NCBI GenBank assembly: GCA_964587525.1
Contig: CAZPLZ010000008.1
Coordinates: 1-32,888 of the forward strand
Reading direction: 5' to 3'
DNA length: 32,888 nt
Origin: CAZPLZ01 sp964587525
Lineage (GTDB): Bacteria > Oederibacteriota > CAKKQC01
Each line of letters starts with the position of its first letter. Position 1 is the stretch's first letter. The notes below the pieces were generated by a model. It did not search any database. It had not been told where the DNA came from and worked only from the letters and a program-made list of their open reading frames with translations. Positions 23,893 to 32,012 of this stretch are shown one piece after another. The translations under genes were made by a program, and so were the position numbers.

Positions 23893-24785
23893 AGCAGCTT
23901 CCAGGAACGCTCAAGGTGCATTTGAATGGCCGCATCGTGCCACTCGCCGCAGCGAAGGTGTCCGTGTTCGACCGCGGATTTCTCTTCGGCGATGGGGTGT
24001 ACGAAACGATCCGTGCGTACCAAGGCCGGCCCTTCCGGACGAAGGAGCACATTCGCCGCCTTTCGAAATCGGCCCGGCGGCTCTCCATGCGAGTGACGGG
24101 CGGCGTGAGCGCGTTTGTGAAGGGGGTGGCGCAGACCCTGGCTGCCAACCGGCTCACCGAGGCCCGTGTCCGCATCGTGGTCACCCGGGGGGTGGGGATG
24201 CCGGACCTGACAGACGTCGCGGGGACCCGGCCGACGGTGCTGATCTATGCCACACCGTACACGCCGCCCTCAGAGAAGGCGTACCGGGATGGCGTGCGGG
24301 CGGTCATTCCTCAGACCATCCGCAATGAACGGCGCGCTCTGGACCCGGCCATTAAGTCCATCAACCTGCTCAACAATTTTCTGGCTATTCAGGAGGCGCG
24401 GCGCGCGGGCGCCCGCGAGGCCATCCTGCTGAATCCCCGGGGGATGGTCGCAGAAGCCGCTTTGGCCAATGTCTTTTTCGTCCGCCGGGGGGTGTTGTGT
24501 ACGCCGGCACTGCACACCGGGGTCTTGGCGGGCATTACCCGCGGCCTCGTCATCGACCTGGCGCGCCGGCTGGGCATCCCGGTCCAAGAAGGGCTGTTCC
24601 GCCTGCCGGCGCTTGTGCGGGCGGAGGAAGTCTTTGTGACGGGCTCCACGATCGAGATCCTGCCGATCGCCGCCCTCGGGACCCGCCGGTATCCCCGTTC
24701 CCGGCCGTACACGCGCGCCCTGCAGGAAGCCTACCGCATCACGGTCAAAGACGAGCTGGGGCTCGCAGACTCGCCCCGGCAGTAG
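23889..24785 (+). CDS. pabC: Class IV aminotransferase fold enzyme, probable aminodeoxychorismate lyase (PabC-like)
   Basis: The protein is 298 residues from TTG 23889, overlapping the pabB stop (TTGA). The family PLP lysine is Lys156 in AIKSINLLNN. Other family features are the N-terminal DRGFLFGDGVYETIR block, an EAxxxNPRG-like EAILLNPRGMVAEAALANVF region and a late VFVTGSTIEILP. PabC splits aminodeoxychorismate into p-aminobenzoate and pyruvate. The fold is shared with branched-chain and D-amino-acid aminotransferases, but coupling to pabB favours PabC. The unusual start codon is supported by the overlap and by uninterrupted homology-like sequence from HLNGRIVPL onward. Confidence 0.85.
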   Translation: MKQLPGTLKVHLNGRIVPLAAAKVSVFDRGFLFGDGVYETIRAYQGRPFRTKEHIRRLSKSARRLSMRVTGGVSAFVKGVAQTLAANRLTEARVRIVVTRGVGMPDLTDVAGTRPTVLIYATPYTPPSEKAYRDGVRAVIPQTIRNERRALDPAIKSINLLNNFLAIQEARRAGAREAILLNPRGMVAEAALANVFFVRRGVLCTPALHTGVLAGITRGLVIDLARRLGIPVQEGLFRLPALVRAEEVFVTGSTIEILPIAALGTRRYPRSRPYTRALQEAYRITVKDELGLADSPRQ

Positions 24786-24797
24786 CTGATAAACCAT

Positions 24798-24831
24798 GTT
24801 TAACATTGCCGCCTTTGGCGGCACTGGCCGT
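24798..24831 (-). repeat. Dispersed palindromic repeat, diverged partial copy C (inverted)
   Basis: Read on the minus strand, these 34 bases match the start of copy A at 30 of 34 positions. The hairpin is kept as TGCCGCC-AAA-GGCGGCA, with both arms changed relative to copy A. It lies between the pabC-like gene and the CCA-type nucleotidyltransferase gene and touches the GTG start of the latter. Confidence 0.65.
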
Positions 24832-26113
24832 GGGCTCTGATCCGGGCGTTTCTTCGAACCTTGAGGGGGAGCTAGAGCTTAAGACCGTTGATCTTTTAAA
24901 AAAACTTGGGAGTCTTGCCCAGGAGCAAGGGATGGAGGCCTATCTGGTGGGCGGGCCGGTCCGCGATCTCCTCCTGAAGGGGGGCTCCGTGGATCTGGAC
25001 ATCGTGGTGGCGGGCGATGGCCTTTCCTTTGCGCGCCGCTTGGGGCGTCAACTGAACGCTGACGTGATGGTGTACGAAAGGTTCCTCACGGCCACGCTCA
25101 CGTTTCCGGACTTGACCCGGCTGGACGTGGCCACGGCCCGCGCAGAAACCTATGAGCGCCCGGGCGCGCTGCCGGCTGTGACGCCGGCGTCCATAGAGCA
25201 GGATCTGATCCGGCGGGACATCACGATCAACGCGATGGCCATCGCGCTTAACCCCCCCCGGTTCGGCACGCTGTTGGATCCACACGGCGGCGCCACTGAT
25301 CTTAAGAACCGGCTGCTCCGTGTTCTGCACCCGAGGAGCTTTCTGGATGACCCCACCCGCATACTCCGCCTGGCCCGGTTCGCCGCTCGGTTTGACTTTG
25401 CGATCGAACCCGGCACGCGTGCCCTGCTGGACAAGGCCCTGGCCGCGCGGGTGTTCGACGTTCTCACTGCCGATCGGCTGCGCGCGGAGATCTTCCTCGT
25501 GCTGTCCGAACCAGGGTCGGCGGAGGTGTTCAGCCGGCTGGCGGAGCTGAAGGTCCTGGACATCGTGCTTCCTGGCGCGCAGCCTGGCGGGGTCTTCCCC
25601 AAGCTCATCGACCAGGCTCGACGCCTTGCCCCGTTCGTTGAAAAGGGATCCCAGTGGGATCCAGCCGTGGTGAGACTCCTGTTACTCCTGCGCGGGGCGC
25701 CGCCGAAGGTCTTGGCACGAGCTGTTGAGCGGATCAATCTCACGGGGAAGGCTAGGGGTGCGGTTCAACAGGCGTCGCGGCTGCCCGCGCTCGCCAAATG
25801 GACAGCGCGCGCGGGCAAGTTGAGCGAGCTGCACCAGGGGCTTAGTGGCTTGCCGTTTGAGGTGCTGCTGGGGACACTGGTCCTGATGGAATCTGAGAAA
25901 TCTCGCCGCCGGATGATGAAGTACCTGACGTGGGGCCGCCGGCTCAAGCCGGGGCTGACCGGTGACGATCTCATGGCCATGGGCTACACTTCAGGGCCGG
26001 GGTTGAAGCGCATCCTGGATGCGCTTCTTCACGCCAAGTTGGATGGGAAGGTTAAATCCCGCAAAGGGGAGGAGGCCTATGTGCGCAAGAATTTCAGCTC
26101 GCCCCGCGGCTGA
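24830..26113 (+). CDS. cca: CCA tRNA nucleotidyltransferase / poly(A) polymerase family protein
   Basis: The protein is 427 residues from GTG 24830. Open frame further upstream is a shadow of the PabC-like gene. Class II nucleotidyltransferase motifs are clear: YLVGGPVRD (G-G-x-x-R-D), SVDLDIVV (catalytic DxD), RRDITINAMAI and DPTRILRLARFAARF (nucleotide-selecting helix region). A helical body and a C-terminal domain follow. The enzyme adds or repairs CCA at tRNA 3' ends. Some relatives add only A or poly(A), and sequence alone does not settle which. A competing start is ATG 24932, preceded by AGGAG at 6-base spacing, which would begin right at MEAYLVGG. The upstream helix DLLKKLGSLAQEQG looks family-like, so the longer form is kept with doubt. 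Confidence 0.88.
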   Translation: MGSDPGVSSNLEGELELKTVDLLKKLGSLAQEQGMEAYLVGGPVRDLLLKGGSVDLDIVVAGDGLSFARRLGRQLNADVMVYERFLTATLTFPDLTRLDVATARAETYERPGALPAVTPASIEQDLIRRDITINAMAIALNPPRFGTLLDPHGGATDLKNRLLRVLHPRSFLDDPTRILRLARFAARFDFAIEPGTRALLDKALAARVFDVLTADRLRAEIFLVLSEPGSAEVFSRLAELKVLDIVLPGAQPGGVFPKLIDQARRLAPFVEKGSQWDPAVVRLLLLLRGAPPKVLARAVERINLTGKARGAVQQASRLPALAKWTARAGKLSELHQGLSGLPFEVLLGTLVLMESEKSRRRMMKYLTWGRRLKPGLTGDDLMAMGYTSGPGLKRILDALLHAKLDGKVKSRKGEEAYVRKNFSSPRG

Positions 26114-26134
26114 GCAGTCGTGCAAGGTGAATTC

Positions 26135-26163
26135 TTGACAGGTTGTCGATGGTTTTCTAATAT
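26135..26163 (+). promoter_or_regulatory. Predicted strong sigma70-type promoter for the cytochrome operon
   Basis: There is a perfect TTGACA -35 box (26135-26140), a 17-base spacer and TAATAT (26158-26163) as -10. An overlapping TATAAA lies at 26161-26166. The stretch is AT-rich against GC-rich surroundings. Transcription would start near 26170, giving an untranslated leader of about 80 bases. The leader contains a polypurine tract and ends in the strong AAAGGAGG ribosome site (26237-26244) of the first cytochrome gene. Confidence 0.7.
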
Positions 26164-26249
26164 AAAGTATTCTCGCTCAAGCATTTATAATTCAAGCTCT
26201 CTCCTCACGGCGGGAGGGGGAGGGAGGAAGAGTACAAAAGGAGGCTTCA

Positions 26250-26846
26250 ATGATGATGCGAGGCGGAGTCATCATCACGCTGTCGCTGGCGTTGATGAGC
26301 GGTGGCTGCAGCAAGTCGCCGCCGGAGGAACCAGCGGAAACAGGGGCCAAGACGGCGCAGCCAGAGGCAGTCCAAGCGGACACCGGGGCCGCGGGCGGTG
26401 ATAAGGCAAGCAGCGGTGGCATGACCGAGAAGGAAAAGGCCCAGAAGGAGCCCTACCCGAACGACTTCGGCCCTAAGGAAATTGATGTCTCCTCGTATCC
26501 CCCGGAGATGCAGGCCAAGTACAAGACCTTCCAGCAGTGTTCCAACTGCCATGTGATCAGCCGTCCGATCAACACCCAGTTTCACGACAAGGACACCTGG
26601 AAGCGGTACGTGAAGCGCATGATCAGGAAGCCGGGGTGCGGGATCAGCAATAAAGATGGCAAGGCTATTTATGAGTTTCTGGTCTATGACTCCCAGAAGC
26701 GGAAAATATCGAGGAAGGTGCAATGGAAAGCCCATCGCCTGAAGCTCTTGAAAAAGTTCAAAAAAGAGCACCCGGATCGATACACGCTGCTCTTCGAGGA
26801 CCGCAGCCCTGAGGCTGAGGCCGAGAAGCAGCTGCCTGGCTGGTAA
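26250..26846 (+). CDS. Monoheme c-type cytochrome lipoprotein
   Basis: This is a 198-residue protein. An N-terminal lipoprotein signal (MMMRGGVIITLSLALMSGGC) ends in a lipobox cysteine, followed by an Ala/Glu/Gly-rich flexible linker to about residue 70. One heme-binding motif, CSNCH, lies near residue 97. The following region is Lys/Arg-rich (YVKRMIRKPG, RKISRKVQWK). No paralogous fold is recognised beyond the heme motif. It should be lipid-anchored facing the periplasm. As the first gene of the bc-type complex operon, with an excellent ribosome site, it is a likely electron carrier or extra subunit of that complex. A Met ligand candidate lies in KRMIRKPGCG. Confidence 0.85.
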   Translation: MMMRGGVIITLSLALMSGGCSKSPPEEPAETGAKTAQPEAVQADTGAAGGDKASSGGMTEKEKAQKEPYPNDFGPKEIDVSSYPPEMQAKYKTFQQCSNCHVISRPINTQFHDKDTWKRYVKRMIRKPGCGISNKDGKAIYEFLVYDSQKRKISRKVQWKAHRLKLLKKFKKEHPDRYTLLFEDRSPEAEAEKQLPGW

Positions 26847-26863
26847 ACTTAGAGTAAAACCCT

Positions 26864-27478
26864 ATGCCTGATCCGACCCCGACTTCATCCCCCGCACCCG
26901 CAGCGCCGCCGGCTCCCCAGACGCCACAGGCTCAGCAGATGCCTCAGGCGCCTCCGGCTCCGCAAGCCCCTGAGGGTTTCTACGAGCAGGTCACTCGCCG
27001 CAAGTTCATCGTCTGGGCGGGCTGGGGGATCTTCTGGGTGTACATCGCCGGGGCGCTGGGCGCAACCTTAAGGTTCATGTTCCCGAACGTGCTGTACGAG
27101 CCGCCCTCCACGTTCAAGGTCGGCAGGCCGGAGGATTACACGGTCGGCACCGTGTCGGAGAAATGGCTCAAGGATTACCGCACCTGGGTCATCCGCAACC
27201 AGAAGGGCATTTACGCAGTCTGGGCGCGCTGCACCCATCTGGGCTGTACCCCGCGTTGGTTCAGCAACGAGAGCCGGTTCCGCTGCCCCTGTCATGGCAG
27301 CAACTACAACATCGAGGCGGATGTGATTGCAGGGCCAGCACCGCGCCCGATGTACCGCTGCTGTGTCTGGCTGGATGATGTAGGGATTATCAATGTGGAC
27401 AAAGGGGTGGGCGTCATCCTGTCCACCACGGATAAGGCGAAGCGTACGAAGCCTCCATATTTCATTGAATATGCGTGA
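26864..27478 (+). CDS. Rieske iron-sulfur subunit of a bc-type complex
   Basis: This is a 204-residue protein. The Rieske cluster motifs are C123-T-H125-L-G-C128 and C141-P-C143-H144-G-S, giving two Cys and two His ligands plus the disulfide pair. A twin-arginine TRRKF (44-48) precedes a single membrane anchor at about 49-70, as usual for Tat-exported Rieske proteins. Residues 1-37 are a Pro/Ala/Gln-rich cytoplasmic extension that is not typical of the family. The subunit takes the first electron from quinol at the Qo site and passes it to a c-type cytochrome. It lies 17 bases after the cytochrome lipoprotein gene and 21 bases before cytochrome b. Confidence 0.95.
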   Translation: MPDPTPTSSPAPAAPPAPQTPQAQQMPQAPPAPQAPEGFYEQVTRRKFIVWAGWGIFWVYIAGALGATLRFMFPNVLYEPPSTFKVGRPEDYTVGTVSEKWLKDYRTWVIRNQKGIYAVWARCTHLGCTPRWFSNESRFRCPCHGSNYNIEADVIAGPAPRPMYRCCVWLDDVGIINVDKGVGVILSTTDKAKRTKPPYFIEYA

Positions 27479-27499
27479 GCTCTTCGAGGAGGAGTGTTG

Positions 27500-28276
27500 A
27501 TGAATAAAGAAGAACTGATGAAGAAGGCCGAGGAACTCAAGGTCCAGGTCAAGGAGTCACAGATCTGGAAGTCCATGTTCCGGCATGACTTCCTTGACAC
27601 GCCCAGGAACAGGACCAAGCGCATTTTCGACAACATCTGGCTGCACCTGCATCCGGTTCGGATCCCAAGGATTACCGCCCGGCTCACGCACACGTTTTGT
27701 CTCGGCGGTCTCACCTTCTTTTTCTTTATCGTGCTCACCGTCACCGGGGTGCTGCTCATGTTCTATTACCGGCCTACGGTCGAGGCCGCCTACAACGACA
27801 TGAAAGATTTGGAATTTGCCGTCACCCTGGGTATGTTCCTGCGCAACCTGCACCGGTGGTCGGCGCACCTGATGGTGTTTTTTGTGATCGGGCATATGGC
27901 CCGTGTGTTCTTGACCGCTTCGTACAAGCCGCCCCGGGAGTTCAACTGGGTGGTGGGCGTGACCCTGCTGACCCTGACATTGCTCTTAAGCTTCAGCGGG
28001 TACTTGCTGCCGTGGGATCAGCTGGCCATCTGGGCCATCACGGTGGGCACCAATATGGCCGCGGCCACCCCGCTGCTGGGAGCGGAGGGGCCGTTCACGC
28101 TCGTCACTGCGGATAATGACGCCCGGTTTGTTACCCTGGGCGGGCACTTCGTGGGCCAGGCAACCTTGCTGCGCTTTTATGTCCTGCACTGCATTGCGTT
28201 CCCGCTCGTGGCGTCCGCATTCATGATCATTCACTTCTGGCGCGTCCAGAAGGATGGCTTCGCAGTCCCTTCGTGA
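27500..28276 (+). CDS. Cytochrome b6-type subunit (N-terminal cytochrome b half)
   Basis: The protein is 258 residues from ATG 27500, which has AGGAGG at 27488-27492 with 7-base spacing (GTG 27494 and TTG 27497 are too close to it). It has four transmembrane helices. Heme b ligands are H118/H132 in helix B and H230/H245 in helix D. The 15-residue step in helix D is the b6 pattern; bc1 has 14. The segment FCLGGLTFFFF with Cys67, followed by FYYRPTVEAAY, matches the cytochrome b6 region whose cysteine (Cys35 in chloroplast b6) covalently holds the extra heme ci. This subunit carries the quinone redox sites. Its 3' end overlaps the subunit IV-like gene. Confidence 0.93.
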   Translation: MNKEELMKKAEELKVQVKESQIWKSMFRHDFLDTPRNRTKRIFDNIWLHLHPVRIPRITARLTHTFCLGGLTFFFFIVLTVTGVLLMFYYRPTVEAAYNDMKDLEFAVTLGMFLRNLHRWSAHLMVFFVIGHMARVFLTASYKPPREFNWVVGVTLLTLTLLLSFSGYLLPWDQLAIWAITVGTNMAAATPLLGAEGPFTLVTADNDARFVTLGGHFVGQATLLRFYVLHCIAFPLVASAFMIIHFWRVQKDGFAVPS

Positions 28277-29201
28277 TCCTTCGACTCGTTCACTTCACTC
28301 ACTCGCCCAGGGTCACGTAGCAGCTGTGGCTGACGCCACCCCCGCTTCACCGACACCGCCGCAACCACCGCCCCCGCCTGCGAGCTCGGGCGTCGCTGCT
28401 CCGCCGCCGACAATCTCAACAGGCGCGGGTGCCACCGCCGTGCCACCTCCGAAGCCGGCTCCGAGACCGGCCAAGCCGTCCGACGATAAAATCTACGTCT
28501 GGCCCGATCTGGTGGCGGAGGAGTTCGTGGCGGCGCTGTTCTTTACGGCGATGCTGTGCGCCTGGGCTGTGTTCATCGATTCACCGTTGGAAGAACCTGC
28601 GAATCCCAACCGCACGCCCAACCCGTCCAAGGCACCCTGGTATTTTGTGGGCTTGCAGGAGCTGCTGGTGTACTTCGACCCCTGGATCGCTGGGGTGGTT
28701 CTGCCCACCCTGATCATTGTCGGGCTGATGGTCATTCCGTACATCGACAACGACCAGCGTGGGGCGGGGTGGTACTCGTTGAAAGAGCGGCCTTTCGCAT
28801 GCACGGTGTTCCTGGTGGGACTGACCATGTGGTTCAGCCTGATCTTCATCGGATACTACTGCCGGGGGCCCTCATGGGGGTTGTACTGGCCGTGGGAATC
28901 CTGGGATGTGCACAAGCCATTTCCGCCGGACACGTGGAGTTTTACGACCAGTCCCGTGGAGGGTTCGCTCGACAAGCCGCTGTGGCCTGGCGCGCTGCTC
29001 CTCGGGGCCTATTTCGGGCTGGGGTTGTACCTGCCCAAGGTGCTCTTTAAGAATTTTTACCAGCAGTTGGGGCTCATCAAGTACTCCATCGTTATGGGGC
29101 TGCTCCTCCTGATGATGGGGGTACTCATTAAAATTTTTCTTCGAAACGTGTTCGCGATCAAGTACATCTTGGCCATACCGGAGTTTAATTTCAATATTTA
29201 A
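28254..29201 (+). CDS. Subunit IV-like C-terminal cytochrome b half with Pro-rich extension
   Basis: The protein is 315 residues from ATG 28254, overlapping the cytochrome b6-like gene by 23 bases. The conserved domain begins near residue 78. PNPSKAPWYFVGLQELLVYFDPWIAG is the Qo-site loop region (split here as residues 122-147), where bc1 has PEWY and this family has APWY. Three transmembrane helices plus a C-terminal one follow, at about 90-110, 147-165, 184-203 and 270-295. Residues 20-76 are extremely Pro/Ala-rich. The first 25 residues look like a translated dispersed repeat, so the real start may be GTG 28329. Together with the b6-like subunit it completes a split cytochrome b. Confidence 0.9.
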   Translation: MASQSLRDPSTRSLHSLAQGHVAAVADATPASPTPPQPPPPPASSGVAAPPPTISTGAGATAVPPPKPAPRPAKPSDDKIYVWPDLVAEEFVAALFFTAMLCAWAVFIDSPLEEPANPNRTPNPSKAPWYFVGLQELLVYFDPWIAGVVLPTLIIVGLMVIPYIDNDQRGAGWYSLKERPFACTVFLVGLTMWFSLIFIGYYCRGPSWGLYWPWESWDVHKPFPPDTWSFTTSPVEGSLDKPLWPGALLLGAYFGLGLYLPKVLFKNFYQQLGLIKYSIVMGLLLLMMGVLIKIFLRNVFAIKYILAIPEFNFNI

Positions 29202-29227
29202 TTTAAGGCGAGAAAGGAGACCGGGCT

Positions 29228-30511
29228 ATTAGCCAATTTACACGCCGCGTCCTGTTCGTCATTCTGAGCCTTGCCATCCTGTTCCTGTTCACCTATGAGG
29301 TGCTCCAGGACACCGTGCTGCGGGAGTGGATGGGTGTCCAGAGGGAGTTTAACAAGACGTACAAGTCTGGTGAACATGTTTCCCTCGCCATTCACCAGCT
29401 TCAACTCACCGATTTTCGCAGCGTCCAGGGCGGCCTCCGGGTGGACCGGTGCATGACGTGCCATCTGGCCAGTGACAAATCGGATCCTGTGTACAAGGAC
29501 GCACCCCACCCGTTCAGGAGCCACCCGGGAAACTATCTCAAGGCCCACCCTCCCGAAGTGTATGGCTGCACCATCTGCCACGCCGGCCAGGGCATGGCGC
29601 TGACCGCGGATGCCGCCCACGGCTACCACAGCGTTCAAGAGAAGGACAAAGACGGGAAGCTGGTCATGGGGCACTGGAATGAGGTCATCCATGCCCTGGA
29701 TACCCCCATGTTGAAAGGTGCCAATATCCAGGCGGCCTGCATCAAGTGTCACCGGGGCGGCGCTCACGGGAGCGCGGACCACACGCCGTACTGGACCCGG
29801 GGCAAAAAGCTCTTTGGTGAATTTGGCTGCATCGGGTGCCATATGCTGAATGGTGAGGGTGGAAAGGCCGCGCCGGACCTGACCGAAGTGGGGGCCAAGT
29901 ACCCGGACCAGTTTGACATGCGGCATCTGCATGGCGAGCGGACGAGGCAGAACTGGATTTACGAGCACTTCCTGGACCCGCAGGATGTGGTGCGGGCTGA
30001 TAAGGCCATCGACATCAACTTTCCCTCGGACATGCCGAACGCGAAGCAGCTCGGAATGTCGGATGACGACGCCAGGGCGCTGACGGTGTACCTACTCAGT
30101 CTGACCGGTGAGAGGATATACGCCAAGTATGTGACGCCGGCGAAGCCTGAGAAGGAACGCACGCGCTTTCCCTCTCGCGTGGCCCGTGGCGCCTACCTGT
30201 ACAAGAAGCTTGGGTGTATCGGCTGCCACGGGAAACCCGGCGTCGAGGAGGACCAGCGCGCAAACTGGAACTCCAAGGACAAGGTGGTTCCGAAGCTGGT
30301 GAATTTGGACGAGATCTACAGCCGGGAAGAACTCAAGGAATTCATCCTGCGTGGCAGTTACCCGCCGAAGGACAAGGAAGAGCTGGAGTCACCCCCGTTG
30401 TGGATGCCGGCTTGGAAAGAGCGCGGCCTGGGCGGCGAGGAGCTTGAAGCGCTGATGGATTATCTCTTCACGCTCAAGAAGAAAAAGGCTGAGGGCGAGG
30501 AGGAGTGGTAA
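29228..30511 (+). CDS. Membrane-anchored pentaheme c-type cytochrome of the bc-type complex
   Basis: The protein is 427 residues if translation starts at ATT 29228. It has five CxxCH motifs: CMTCH (75), CTICH (114), CIKCH (171), CIGCH (201) and CIGCH (330). The last two sit in class I-like cytochrome c domains (FPSDMPN supplies a likely Met ligand). The N-terminus ISQFTRRVLFVILSLAILFLF is a good signal-anchor. AAGGAG (29214-29219) lies 8 bases before the ATT. A conventional GTG at 29300 gives 403 residues but loses the anchor and has no ribosome site. No ATG, GTG or TTG occurs between the in-frame stop at 29204 and that GTG. It probably replaces cytochrome c1/f as electron acceptor from the Rieske protein. 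Confidence 0.88.
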   Translation: MSQFTRRVLFVILSLAILFLFTYEVLQDTVLREWMGVQREFNKTYKSGEHVSLAIHQLQLTDFRSVQGGLRVDRCMTCHLASDKSDPVYKDAPHPFRSHPGNYLKAHPPEVYGCTICHAGQGMALTADAAHGYHSVQEKDKDGKLVMGHWNEVIHALDTPMLKGANIQAACIKCHRGGAHGSADHTPYWTRGKKLFGEFGCIGCHMLNGEGGKAAPDLTEVGAKYPDQFDMRHLHGERTRQNWIYEHFLDPQDVVRADKAIDINFPSDMPNAKQLGMSDDDARALTVYLLSLTGERIYAKYVTPAKPEKERTRFPSRVARGAYLYKKLGCIGCHGKPGVEEDQRANWNSKDKVVPKLVNLDEIYSREELKEFILRGSYPPKDKEELESPPLWMPAWKERGLGGEELEALMDYLFTLKKKKAEGEEEW

Positions 30512-30517
30512 CGTAAC

Positions 30518-31405
30518 GTGAGTGATTCGAGGCTGGCCTGGGCGCATCAACGTGCAGTCGGGCAGGTCGCTGAGCCGGTCAAATTTGCGTTCAAGCGAGA
30601 GCAAGCCCTCTTCAGCCGGCACCGGTACACCCAGGCGCTGGACTTGCTCACCGACCTGCTGGCTCGCCCTGATCTAACCTCCCGGCAGCGCTTTGAGGCG
30701 TTGTGCCGAAAAGCGGAGTGCCTTTTGCAATTGAAGCGCGCGCGCAGCGCCGTTTTGTTGCTGCGCAAGGTGACCCGCTCCTACCCGGAGAACCCGCTCG
30801 GATTTTCCCTGCTGGGGGAACACCTGTATCGGGTCCATGAGGACAGCCGGGGCGCGCTCCGGGCGCTGAAGCTGGCCCTCAAGCTAGATTCGAAGGACGC
30901 GGACTCCCTGTGGTGGCGGGGGCAGGTCTTCCAGCTCGGGCTGGCGAACCTGTCCTGGGCGCGGCGCTCCTACCAAGCTGCGCTTGAAGTGGACCCCAAG
31001 TACGCTGCCGCACAAGAATCGTTGGCTGTCCTGTGCGAGGCTCAAGGGCGATGGATCGAGGCCATCGATTGGCGTAAGGCGCACTACCGCCGTACGCACC
31101 AGGTGAACGATCTCATCGCCCTGGCCGATCTGTACCTGCGCCTTTCGAACGTGGTGGCCTCGCGGAAGTACGCGCGGAACGCCGTCCGTCGGGATCCCAG
31201 AAATCCTGGCGCGTGGTTGGTCCTGGCCAAGGTGCTGGCTGCCCAGGGAAAGGGCGCCCGCGCCGCGGATGCGCTCAAGCGGTTTGTCCGGCTTTCTCAC
31301 CCTACGTTCGGGCCGTTCGTGTATGGCCGTGACTTTGCGTACCTCGAGCCGATCCTCTCCCGTCGCGACGTCCAGAAGCTTCTGCCGAAACTTCCAACGC
31401 AATAG
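30518..31405 (+). CDS. TPR-repeat protein
   Basis: The protein is 295 residues from GTG 30518, 6 bases after the pentaheme cytochrome stop and therefore probably in the same operon. It is helical, with repeated tetratricopeptide-style pairs: YTQALDLLTDLL, SAVLLLRKVTRSYPENP, ALRALKLALKLDSKDADSLWWRG, ARRSYQAALEVDPKYAAA, SRKYARNAVRRDPRNPGAWLVLAKVL and RAADALKRFVRL. There are six or seven repeats between about residues 25 and 270. No signal peptide or membrane segment is evident. TPR proteins are scaffolds. Its position suggests a role in assembly of the cytochrome complex, but nothing in the sequence proves this. Confidence 0.85.
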   Translation: MSDSRLAWAHQRAVGQVAEPVKFAFKREQALFSRHRYTQALDLLTDLLARPDLTSRQRFEALCRKAECLLQLKRARSAVLLLRKVTRSYPENPLGFSLLGEHLYRVHEDSRGALRALKLALKLDSKDADSLWWRGQVFQLGLANLSWARRSYQAALEVDPKYAAAQESLAVLCEAQGRWIEAIDWRKAHYRRTHQVNDLIALADLYLRLSNVVASRKYARNAVRRDPRNPGAWLVLAKVLAAQGKGARAADALKRFVRLSHPTFGPFVYGRDFAYLEPILSRRDVQKLLPKLPTQ

Positions 31406-31476
31406 GGGAAGGTCAGCATAGATAGACAAGTGCACTTGATGGAGCGAAGGATTGCCGAGCGTTCCGCAATAGGCGG

Positions 31477-31911
31477 CTACTTCCTGCTGAGGTAATCGTA
31501 GCGGTCTTCCGGGGCGCAGTCATGGCTCACCGGCAGTTTGCGGAGTGACCAGCCAGGGTAGGTGACCTTGCCGCGCTCGTCTGTTTCGCCACCAAACCCG
31601 CCGCGCATGTCTTGCACGTGGGTGAACCCAGCCTTCAGCAGCAGTTCCGCAGCTTTCATGGAGCGGCCTCCGCGCTGGCAACCGGTGATGCATTTCACAT
31701 CTTTGCCGAAGTTCTTTTCCACGACCTCCAAAAAGCGGAAATTGAGCTGCATCACACCGTGCTCATCAAGCTCCATGATGGGCACGTTCTTGCCGCTCGG
31801 CACATGGCTGGTGTCGAATTCTGGAACGGTGCGCACGTCCAGGTAGATGTAGCCAGAGTTTGACTCGAGCAGCTTTTTGGTTTCTTCCGGAGAAATCCGC
31901 TTGATGTCCAT
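31477..31911 (-). CDS. Rhodanese-domain protein
   Basis: The protein is 144 residues from ATG 31911. A GTG at 31920 would add three. It is a single rhodanese domain: LDVRTVPEFDTSHVPSGKNVP is the N-terminal signature, and the active-site loop is C78-Q-R-G-G-R-S after KCITG. A second Cys lies four residues before it. Rhodaneses carry sulfur as a cysteine persulfide and transfer it to cyanide or thiols. The domain is single and without signal peptide, so it is cytoplasmic. An AGAGGG lies 8 bases before the ATG. It is convergent with the TPR gene and divergent from the oxygenase gene. Confidence 0.9.
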   Translation of the reverse strand: MDIKRISPEETKKLLESNSGYIYLDVRTVPEFDTSHVPSGKNVPIMELDEHGVMQLNFRFLEVVEKNFGKDVKCITGCQRGGRSMKAAELLLKAGFTHVQDMRGGFGGETDERGKVTYPGWSLRKLPVSHDCAPEDRYDYLSRK

Positions 31912-32012
31912 GTTCGGCACCCTCTTTCACTATTGTGGCATGAACATGTGAAATTGAGAAGCGATGCGTACTCGTTGAGGGGGGCTCAAGGGGCCTGATA
32001 CGATCAGGGGTG

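Noticed and set aside
24497..24829. Upstream extension of the CCA-enzyme frame
   Set aside because: It lies inside the pabC-like gene in another frame and has no family resemblance.
31427..31438. Perfect 12-bp palindrome CAAGTGCACTTG between convergent genes
   Set aside because: It has no T-run or conserved context and is too short to call a terminator or operator.
31451..31470. ATTGCCGAGC...GCAAT resembling part of the 76-bp repeat
   Set aside because: Shared bases are limited to about ten and the hairpin core is missing, so chance is a sufficient explanation.
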